DNA from: Apoderus coryli
Taxonomy: Eukaryota > Arthropoda > Insecta > Coleoptera > Attelabidae
Direction: 5' to 3'
Assembly: GCA_911728435.2 (NCBI GenBank)
Contig: OU452206.1
Coordinates: 7,284,297-7,348,296, forward strand
Length of the DNA stretch: 64,000 nt
The notes under the pieces: model-generated
Told to the model about the DNA's origin: nothing
Seen by the model: only the letters and a program-made list of their open reading frames with translations
The model's database searches: none
Shown: positions 56,125 to 64,000 of the stretch, in pieces
Position numbering within the stretch: the stretch's first letter is position 1
How the letters are laid out: every line of letters begins with the position of its first letter
Program-made: the position numbers and the translations under genes

Positions 56125-58855
56125 AATTTCATTTAAACACTAAAATTGCAACTCCACTCAAGAATGGCCTATTTTTTCAAATTAAATTATACTTTACCTT
56201 ATAGAAATCCTGTTTTCTTTCGAACAGTAGAACGTTGAGATTAGTTCGTAGTTTCATTGCGTAACCTATTGCGATGAAATGTATTAGTTCATACGCTGTT
56301 CATTTCTTATTATTTGTGCTCTTTTGTATTAATTTTATTTTCACTGTGTACTTGTTTCTCATTTATCTAAATAAAAGAAAAGAAATGAATTACTTCGATG
56401 ATTAAATAATAATTAACTGCTGAAAATTTGGTTAATTTTTGCACTACTATGATTAGTATATGTATAGAATAGTTTTGTAATACTTATCTTGTTAAATTAA
56501 CTATCATGGGTATGTTTTCAGTATGATATGTGTGGTTGTTGTGAATTAGTAATCTTTTACTACTTGTGTAACACATAACACATAAGTTTATTCCGTTTTG
56601 CATTCTATTCTTCTTGAATGTAAACAATGCATATTACAACTATGCAATTATTGTTTTGAATAATAATTCAAACCATATACTTTCCTGCTGTTCGTACGGT
56701 TATGGAAATCTTCTGGATCCTGTTGGAAACTTCAAGAAAAACGTTTGAACAGATGTCAAATGGTTTTGGTGGTTGATTTTCCATTTAGATTTTTCGGTTG
56801 TGCTTTAAATTTTTAAACATCGAGTTTATTGTTTCATAATTTCCAAATATATTGCTGCTATTGTTTAGCATCCGAAAGGAATTTTAATATTTGTAAAATT
56901 TACTTGGTCTGGCCGTTCAACGGGTGTCGATATATTTGGTGGCACGATTTATTTTGTTGGACAGACCTAAGACTTGACTGGCTTTATCAACAATAAACGT
57001 TATAGCACGGTATGATATGGGTTTTGGAATCCGTTTAACAATGATAAACCTTCAATAGGACCCCTATTGTGAAATTTTAATGTCTTGTATGGATTTTCTG
57101 GTCTAGCGGAGCCCTAAGAAGGTACGTAGCGTGCTTTATAGTTCTGCAGAATGTGCTGGTAAGCTCTCTAATCTCCATAATTGCTTTCATGCGTAATTTC
57201 CTTACATCTGATGCTCATTTACGCTTTCTGATATAGGTTTATTCGGTCTATTTGAGGCCTGGAGTTTTCTTGCCCGGTTTTTGGTTATCTGTAAAAGCTT
57301 AGATGATGATTGATGAGCTTCAGCAGTAACGTAGCGCATAATTAGAATTCTTTAGAAGCTTATAGAAACTGTACAATGCTTGATTGTTGGTCCTAGACAC
57401 AGTTGGAGACAGAATAATACGATACCGCTTTCAGGAAATGACCTCACACAAGTTAAGTACAAGTTAGTTGTAAGATTGTGTTAAATATACTCTTAATAAT
57501 AGTATCGTAAATTGCGACACAAATGACTTTTCATTATATGTGTTGATATTCAGACTTTTTAAAATTTAAGGTTATATTTAAAAAAAGAATAATAATACAG
57601 GGTGAGCGAAGGTGAAACGTCGAACTCCGCAGTTGAGTTACTTTTTTTTAATTTTCCTCTCTACACCGAATTGCATTTCTAAATAGATTAAAGTATACCA
57701 AGTGTCTATTTGAATATAAGTTGTATGTAGTATTTGATAATTAAAATATAGTTGTGTAGATTATTTCTTTTAGGAATTAGTTTACTGTTAAATTACCTTT
57801 TGTCGAACAAGCTTAAACATTCATTTGATATTATTTATTTAAGTTTAGTTTATTTTAATTTTTTATTCATTTAAAAATAACATAATACATAGTTTGACTA
57901 TGACCTCCGGATTTTATTTACCGAGCCTACAACAATTACAGAAGCCAGTTCTTCTCTGAGTAAGTATCGTGTTCTGAGCTAGCTGGACAAACATATATAT
58001 AAATTGTTCGTAACAATGTTTGTAATGGGTGGGCAAATTTGAAGTTAGGAAATAAATTGGCTAAAAAACACACTTTTTTACAAATTCAGTTTTATTGACA
58101 CCAATATAAAGTAGAAATTTGGGAATTAATAATGGAATATGATGTCGGGCAAATGTACACCTTGCTACGGTTTAAATTAATAGAAGAATATTTATATGAT
58201 TTTTGTATTTATCATTAAAATTATTATTTAAGAAAACACAAAAAAAAAAAGAGATCGGGTAACGTTTTCAAACCTTGTGACAGCTTTAGCTTAAACCACA
58301 GCAAAGCTCGACTAGGTCAGCCTTCAGGGGGAGGTGCGCCACTAACTTTGCGGTAAAGTTAGAAACCTACGATGTTTTATATGTCACAAAGCTTGAATCC
58401 ACCATGCGATCATTCACCATAATTAAATTCAAAAAAAATTTATTATATATTTATACGAAATTATTTTTCAGCAAACAATCCAAAAAATTTGAAATATTTA
58501 TATTAATAAATATCGTTACGAAACAAAAAAAAAAGAATGAATCTTATCACTGAATTCCTATTCTAAAAATTATAAAAGAAATATTCAGTACAATAAACAA
58601 TATTTGGATCTCCAAAATACTGATATACGAAATTATTAGGTATATCTTAACAAAAATATATCTTATTGATCAGTCATTTAACAATACTAATATTCAATAC
58701 TAAGTTCTAAAAAAAAATATATTACCAATAAAGTGAACATTTTAATCGTTATATATATATATATAATTAAGTTGAGTGGTAGTCTTTGCTGACTAGTTAA
58801 CAGATAACTGTGTTTCTTGGGTTGATCAGCAAATCTTTTTGAATAAAACTATTTT
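56125..58855. other. Gene-poor stretch
   Basis: An isolated ACAGGGTGAGCGAAGGTGAA end lies at 57,597. A GC-richer patch near 58,270-58,380 has no ORF. Otherwise nothing was recognised. Confidence 0.35.
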
Positions 58856-58859
58856 ACGT

Positions 58860-58903
58860 TATGCCAAGCTTTCGATATATTTTTATATCTCCTCGGGGCT
58901 ACA
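58860..58903 (-). ncRNA. Hammerhead-like motif, copy 1 of a direct pair
   Basis: The minus strand reads TAGCCCCGAGGAGATATA, AAAA, TATATC, GAAAGCTTGGCATA. Stem I pairs GCC with GGC and stem II GATATA with TATATC. The core U4 is C. About 270 bp away lies a second copy in the same orientation. Confidence 0.45.
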
Positions 58904-58986
58904 AATATAAGAGTAAGCTAAGTATAAATATATATAAAATTTAAAAATATGTTTACCTTAGTATACGAGGCAAGTTTTACATTGGT

Positions 58987-59014
<28 letters not shown>
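58987..59014. repeat. (AT)n microsatellite
   Basis: A run of about 14 AT units lies between the two hammerhead-like motifs. Confidence 0.9.
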
Positions 59015-59023
<9 letters not shown>

Positions 59024-59128
59024 GTTTCTTTTTTCTTAGCTTTTTGTTGAAAAACAACAGTAAAATTTTTTTATAATTTGGGGTATAGGCTATATCTTGG
59101 ATTTATTAGTAATACTCTTTTTTGCTAT

Positions 59129-59178
59129 ATGCCAAGCTTTCGAAAATATTTATTTTCATCTTCAGGGCTTAGATATGC
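59129..59178 (-). ncRNA. Hammerhead-like motif, copy 2 of a direct pair
   Basis: The minus strand reads TAAGCCCTGAAGATGAAAAT, AAATATTTTC, GAAAGCTTGGCATATA. The core CTGAAGA is intact with an extra T before stem II (GAAAAT/ATTTTC). Stem I pairs GCC with GGC, and stem III is AG/CT without a loop. Same-orientation spacing to copy 1 is about 270 bp, in the size range of retrozymes. Confidence 0.5.
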
Positions 59179-60650
59179 TAAGTTGAGTCTTTAAATTAAG
59201 GGAAAACTGTACATTTTATTTGACTTATATTAGTATATACTTGTAATTTTATTTTTACAAAAAGGACTCTTCACATTTTTAATCTACTGCTATTCTTAAA
59301 ATTATTGTTCTTCATAGTTAGAGTACACTACCTATGAAGAACAATAATACATATATATATACTATATATCTATTGTTTATATTTATTTTAATAATAAAAT
59401 AAAATAAGACACCCTATACGTGATCACGAATAGTTCCCAACACTACTATGTAAAATAGTTTTATAACACATAACAAAATATATAAAAGCCTTGATATTTT
59501 TTTTTTTGTTATTTAGAATAAAGAAATGTTAACTATTTAATAATTGAAAGAAAAAAACCAAATGGTACTATTTATCACAAAAACAATTATATGAACATAC
59601 AGAAGGAAAATTAATTTAATTTTTGCAACTCTGTTATATACGAGATATGAGAAATTCACTTTGCAAATAAGTTAATAGGAAAAATTAATAAAATGACGTA
59701 TTCAACAAATAAATATTTACAATAAAAACCTGGTCTCGTTCTGATGATCAACCATCCATTTTTACACAAACCTTCGACAAGAACAATTAATTTTTTTGTC
59801 ACCATACAACAGCAGTCATAAATCGATGATTGCACAAAAATTGGAGTCTAAATCGTTCAAACCAATTTTGATTTATTACTTGATTGTAATGGACAAACGG
59901 AATAATATCCGAACTCAGGAAGAAGAAGCCCTAAAAATAAAAAATCAAGTCCTAAGTACTGGTAAAATAAAACGAGGTTTAATAAAAAGGAAGCACAAAA
60001 AAATTAAAGGAAAGTGTAGTTCCCTCATCTTGATGTTGTGTGGCTTAATTGTAATCCAGTGATACTTTTCACATTGGAAATTGGAAAAAAAAAAGGTATA
60101 ATTAAATTTTGGTCGATGAAGGAAAAAACTGTACTGTAAGGACACTCACCCAACAAGAACTGAAGTAGTTATACAAATCCAGACAAAGCTGATTGTTTGA
60201 TCGCACAATGCATATAATATATAACTTCCAAACCATCCAGAAATCAAACAATAATTTTGGATAACAATTCTCATAAATCCCACACAAAAATGGTTTCTAA
60301 TCAAGCTTAGAAAAATTTGAGAAACTATTCATTTTAACCACTAGTATACTCTTGTAGCACTGACTTACAATGAAGAATGACAATGAAAAATTCCACAAAA
60401 CGCAATGTCAACTTAAGAGTTTCGACCAACCAAGATTTCACACCACAAATATATTTTATTATGATTAATTAAAAAAACGATAATTAATATACTAAGAACA
60501 CAATATGCTATAGAAAAATAAATATGAATAATTATTTCATAATTCAAATAATTCTCCAAACAACAATTATAAATTCTAAATCAAAGAAAGAATGCCCTCT
60601 TTCATTGAAATCTGGGAAGTTAACATAGGAGACAGGACAAAACAATAAAT
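59179..60650. other. AT-rich spacer with a hairpin
   Basis: A perfect 15-bp inverted repeat, TATTGTTCTTCATAG and CTATGAAGAACAATA, lies at 59,303-59,346. Frames at 59,796-60,062 (plus, Lys-rich) and on the opposite strand are not recognised. Confidence 0.4.
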
Positions 60651-60654
60651 ATGT

Positions 60655-60900
60655 ATGAATAAAACACGTCTACTCCACAAAATTACGCATATAAATCAAA
60701 TACAAACAGCAATCACCATACATGTTTCGAGGTCATCAACCTCATCATCAGTGGTTTTTTTAACAGTTTACAAACTATACAAATCGGACATTAATTGGCT
60801 GAGCAATTATAAATTAATACGTCTGAAAGGAATACGAAAATATTTTGGATGAATATAACTTCGAGCATAAAAAGAATAGTTACTTACCACATTGTGGAAA
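60655..60900 (-). repeat. Hammerhead-like (Penelope-type) unit, single copy
   Basis: On the minus strand: a TTACCACATTGTGG-like block at 60,880-60,898 (palindromic), then about 110 bp, the hammerhead-like core, and TTTTGTGGAGTAGACGTGTT at the end. Block order matches the unit at 25.69-25.90 kb. Confidence 0.65.
60711..60758 (-). ncRNA. Hammerhead-ribozyme-like motif
   Basis: The minus strand reads AAACCACTGATGATGAGGT, TGATG, ACCTC, GAAACATGTATGGTGATT. Stem I pairs ACCA with TGGT, stem II GAGGT with ACCTC, and stem III AC with GT around AT. The predicted cleavage is after GUA. An extra T follows CTGATGA. It is one of the best-preserved copies. Confidence 0.68.
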
Positions 60901-61433
60901 AAATAATTTTATGGATACAAATCAATTATTAAAAAAATTTTTATGTTAGAAACACAAGATCATGTTTACTTGTGTTTTTTCCTTTTTCTTTTTCGCATAA
61001 TATGCGATACTTTCAACTGATTACTCAAAAATTACAAAAATTATTTTATATTGCTTGATACCATTATCATGTGGTGGTTGAAATAATGACTTGCAATTTC
61101 TAACAATATTCAAGAAGTTCGTCGTTTGAAGGTTGACATTGACATAGTGAGAATGAACTATAAAACTAGTCAAAAGGAACACAATATGGGCTACATTAAT
61201 AGAATATAAATGAATTAACAAACTTAAAGTAAGTAATTTAGTAATATTAAAATACAGGCTCTGTGTTGTGAGCATAAATGATTAAGTTAAATTATTATTA
61301 CAATTAAAAATTCAAACAACCAAAATAAAATGGATTATTTTACAAAAAAAAAAATAAATATGTACTTCTACTACTGTAGGTACCCTTATCAACAAATTTT
61401 GTTTATTCATAAATTTAAATATTTTATGCCTAT
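60901..61433. other. Spacer, nothing recognised
   Basis: AT-rich; an 84-codon minus frame at 61,021-61,275 has no motif. Confidence 0.35.
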
Positions 61434-61815
61434 TTAACAATAGATGGAGCGAGATGTATTAGTACCTTTTTAATTAGAACAATTGTAGCCAATTGTGGCC
61501 ACAAAACATCGGTTATCATGGTTTGGTAGCGCAGAGAATTCACGGTGACGGCGTTTCCTTGCTCATTTTCGAAAAAATACGGGCCGATGATGCCCCCTAA
61601 CCACAAACCGGACTATATGGTCACTTTCTTTGGATGTAATGGTTTTTCGAGGACTATTTGTGGATTTTGTGAGCCCCATATGCGACAATTTTGTTTGTTT
61701 ACATAACCACCTAATTGAAAATGGGCCTCATCACTAAAGATGATTTTGTTGGGAATTGCGTTGTTTCCGTTTAGTTTTTGAGACATCCAATTCACAAACG
61801 TTCGACGCGAACAAT
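61434..61815 (-). pseudogene. Tc1/mariner-like transposase, catalytic core fragment
   Basis: The minus strand from 61,815 reads RRTFVNWMSQKL, then NKIIFSDEAHFQLGGYVNKQ with the first catalytic Asp, NCRIWGSQNPQIVLEKPLHP and KKVTI. A stop replaces the expected Trp at about 61,613. The same frame continues with GGIIGPYFFENEQGNAVTVN and LRYQTMITDVLWPQL. The reading resembles the insect group with FSDEAHFxLxGYVNKQN. Its N-terminal part is absent, and a LINE begins within about 10 bp of its upstream limit. The C-terminal catalytic blocks were not found downstream. Confidence 0.85.
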
Positions 61816-61819
61816 GATA

Positions 61820-63121
61820 TATATATATCTTTAATATATCTTTAACTTTATTGTCATAAAAGAATCACAAAAGTTCTTGTAGACAAAGTCATACTTAAAT
61901 TAATATATAACAAAGACGTATACAAGTACAACAGATTTATGTAATTAATCGTTTAAAACACAATATAACAAAAATATTTTAAAAACATACGTAAACCTAC
62001 TACATTATGTTGTCAGTGTTAGTAGGAAGGCAAGAGTAAAATGTCAAATCCCCAAACAAACATGAAGTAAAATATGTAAATAACAACACAACAAAACAAA
62101 ATCAAAACAAACATCACCACGCATCAGCAAAGTAGTCCTCCAGCGAGTAATAGGCCTTCCCAAGAAGAACGCGCTTAACAGCCTCCCTAAATTGCTTGGG
62201 ATTTTTTACAGCCGTCAAGTTTGGCGGCAAATGATTGTACATTCTGCGACTGTCATAAAGGAGTGATTTTTTTACCAAGGCAGACCTCGGTATAGGCAAG
62301 TGCACCCGCTGAACTAGTCTCGTGGGATAACGGTGACTAGGTGGAGCTGAGCTGTTAATGTTTCTTACATTTTTATGAATAAGACATACAGTTTCTAAAA
62401 TGAAAAGTGATGTAAGAGTCAATATTCGATGTTTTTTGAATAATTCTCTACAGCTTGCAGTAAAATCTGTCTTACACATATAACGAACAGCCCGCTTCTG
62501 CAGTGTAAATATACTCTTAAACAAAGTTTGGCTACAAGTACCCCAGAACGCTATTCCATATCGAAGATACACCTCCACTAAAGAAAAATACACATTTCCT
62601 GCAACTTTCAGTCCAAGAGCCCCTGACACAATTCTCAAAGCATAACAGCCAGATGAAACCTTTTTGCCTAACAGTTTAACATGCTCATCAAACTTCAGCT
62701 TTAAATCAATTTGGAGTCCCAAAAATTTAACACAATTAGGACTATCAATATGGTTATTTTCAAATATCAAATCATCAAATTTAAAATTAAAAGATAATAC
62801 ATGTGTTTTTGATAAATTAAATGAGAGATAATTCGAATCGCACCATTCCTTTAACTTTCCCAAATCACGTCGAATGTTTTCCTTGACAACATTAGCATCT
62901 CTATCATGCCAAAGGAGTGTCGTATCATCCGCAAACAGCGTAAAGCTTCCCGTTAGTCCAATAGTGGTAATGTCGTTAATATAAAGAAGAAAAAGAACAG
63001 GACCCAAAACAGACCCCTGTGGCACTCCGCAAGGCACACACATACTATCAGACATACCACCCTCAAACCTGACCAGTTGCCTTCGGTCAGTCAAATAAGA
63101 ATGATATACATTGTACACTAA
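61820..63121 (-). mobile_element. 5'-truncated LINE next to the transposase fragment
   Basis: On the minus strand it starts near 63,121 inside the RT and ends with ACAATAAAGTTAAAGATATA and ATTAAAGATATATATATAT at about 61,820. Its 3' end is immediately beside the transposase fragment, so it probably inserted into that element. The mariner-type upstream part was not found on the far side. Confidence 0.8.
62114..63118 (-). CDS. LINE reverse transcriptase (partial)
   Basis: This is a 334-codon open frame. It begins in the RT palm (YHSYLTDRRQLVRFEG) and continues with CGVPQGSVLGPVLFLLYIND and the FTLFADDTTLLWHD active site. LKEWCDSNYLSFNLSKTHVL and CVKFLGLQIDLKLKFDEHVK follow, then LRYGIAFWGTCSQTLFKSIF and a C-terminal region ending SLEDYFADAW. 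It is a Jockey/CR1-like RT without RNase H. The Met at 63,118 is an internal residue at the truncation point, not a natural start. The frame is uninterrupted to the stop, so the insertion is fairly young, but the copy lacks endonuclease and fingers and cannot act alone. Confidence 0.88.
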   Translation of the reverse strand: MYNVYHSYLTDRRQLVRFEGGMSDSMCVPCGVPQGSVLGPVLFLLYINDITTIGLTGSFTLFADDTTLLWHDRDANVVKENIRRDLGKLKEWCDSNYLSFNLSKTHVLSFNFKFDDLIFENNHIDSPNCVKFLGLQIDLKLKFDEHVKLLGKKVSSGCYALRIVSGALGLKVAGNVYFSLVEVYLRYGIAFWGTCSQTLFKSIFTLQKRAVRYMCKTDFTASCRELFKKHRILTLTSLFILETVCLIHKNVRNINSSAPPSHRYPTRLVQRVHLPIPRSALVKKSLLYDSRRMYNHLPPNLTAVKNPKQFREAVKRVLLGKAYYSLEDYFADAW

Positions 63122-64000
63122 AAGGCCGAGTTAAAGCTGAGGTCGGGGAGGCCCCCTTATACGGTACGCTACTGGGTATGCTAGTCGATAACCGTTTAAT
63201 GGATCTGATCTGAATCAAAAATAAAAATCCAGACAAATAAAAAAATCTTGGTTTAGTTGCTTGTGGCTTCACTAAGTCGATATTTCCTGATAATATTTGC
63301 TAAGATGGGTACAGTAAATTGATTAAAGAAAAAATTTGAAAATTCACTGATGCTTCTTCTTCTTTATTAGGACGTAGTCTGCGCTGAAGCTAACAGAACA
63401 AGAGGCCCTCATGAACCACCCTTTATGTGTGCCTATTTGGTGCATAACATCACTTCCACAAGGCTGTCTTTTTCTTGTAGTATTTATGCTGAGTTTTCGA
63501 AGAAGAATATTTTTTTGTATACCTACTCAATATAGGTAACATTTATTTCTGCCTTATTCAATAATTTTTGTTAAAACTGATTTTATGAAGATAAAACTTA
63601 ATAGCCTTTTTTTGTCATAATAACTGATAAATCATCATTTTATTGATGATGATGATCATGATCAAAAAGATATTGTAAGATATTAACAAAACATGTGTTT
63701 CTATATTCGAACCGACAACAGGCAGCTATCGCTAATTAATGCATTTTGATATAGGGGCACATTCCCTTAAAGAACATAATTGTCTAGTTAGAGGGTCTGA
63801 AAGGTTCAAATTTAAAATCCAAAATTTGCGATAATTCAAAAAAGCCTTTAAATTTTTTTTTTAATTTCTTGACTGATATGTTCTTTAAAAAAGTCATATT
63901 TTGGCATAAAGAATCTTTTTTTAAAAAATTAACCAGTGGCATGCTATAGAGGTTAGTGACACTTTTTACCCCCTATGTTCTACGCCACCGAAATAAATAC
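63122..64000. other. Spacer with a short retro-tail
   Basis: A CTTCTTCTTCTTTATTAGGA run at 63,353-63,375 resembles the tail of the insertion at 45,258. A TGATGATGATGATCATGATC microsatellite-like stretch is at 63,643-63,662. No gene was recognised. Confidence 0.4.

Noticed and set aside
59796..60062. Lys-rich 88-codon frame that could be a small basic protein
   Set aside because: The Lys content follows from A-rich DNA, and no motif or homologue is recognised.
1..64000. Bacterial features such as operons, ribosome binding sites, CRISPR arrays or defence islands
   Set aside because: The content is eukaryotic transposable elements; no evenly spaced direct repeats or clustered intact ORFs exist.

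Overview
This window looks like AT-rich arthropod, most likely insect, nuclear DNA that has filled with old transposable elements. I found no convincing host gene, no bacterial gene organisation, no rRNA, no CRISPR array and no intact canonical tRNA. Nearly all recognisable coding sequence is broken transposase or reverse transcriptase (RT). The order of insect cannot be fixed from the sequence alone.

Layout. 0-5.2 kb: a decayed pogo/Tigger transposase, a 5'-truncated LINE with an (ATT)n tail, the C-terminus of a Tc1/mariner-like transposase, then an inverted pair of hammerhead-like units split by a second LINE. 5.2-10.5 kb: mostly AT-rich spacer, a MITE (7.7-8.2 kb), a Tc1 C-terminus and a LINE C-terminus. 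10.5-14.5 kb: a foldback with arms of about 720 bp around a transposase C-terminus, then LINE and mariner remnants. 14.5-19.7 kb: largely empty. 19.7-22.1 kb: a Tc1/mariner-like element interrupted by a LINE that holds the longest ORF of the window (20,211-21,275). 22.6-29.6 kb: more hammerhead-like inverted pairs, LINE endonuclease/RT/RNase H fragments, a Psq-type transposase N-terminus and a Tc1/mariner C-terminus. 29.6-35.3 kb: mostly empty, with a Tc1 N-terminal fragment. 35.5-37.6 kb: a second large foldback with an internal one-sided duplication. 40.6-43.6 kb: minus-strand LINE, a Penelope-like ORF fragment and a mariner N-terminus. 45.2-46.4 kb: a third foldback carrying a short retro-insertion with a 12-bp target duplication. 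50-54.7 kb: mariner, LINE and mariner-like remnants. 55.8-60.8 kb: more hammerhead-like units. 61.4-63.1 kb: a LINE with a 334-codon ORF lying directly beside a transposase fragment.

The most coherent signal is a dispersed family of short sequences, at least a dozen copies on both strands, that fit a type I hammerhead fold with a very short stem III. Their consensus is CUGANGA, one extra nucleotide, stem II, then GAAAC and AUGU or GU. Stem I and stem II pairs are conserved by compensatory changes between loci. Several copies sit in head-to-head inverted pairs, one pair is in direct tandem, and one precedes a Penelope-like ORF. This matches what is known of Penelope-like retroelements and retrozymes, but the additional core nucleotide and the recurrent compact inverted arrangement deserve testing. 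The other notable structures are three long foldbacks ending in ACAGGGTG-type termini.

The recognisable genes do not form a pathway. They are independent selfish elements, several nested in one another, and most are inactive.
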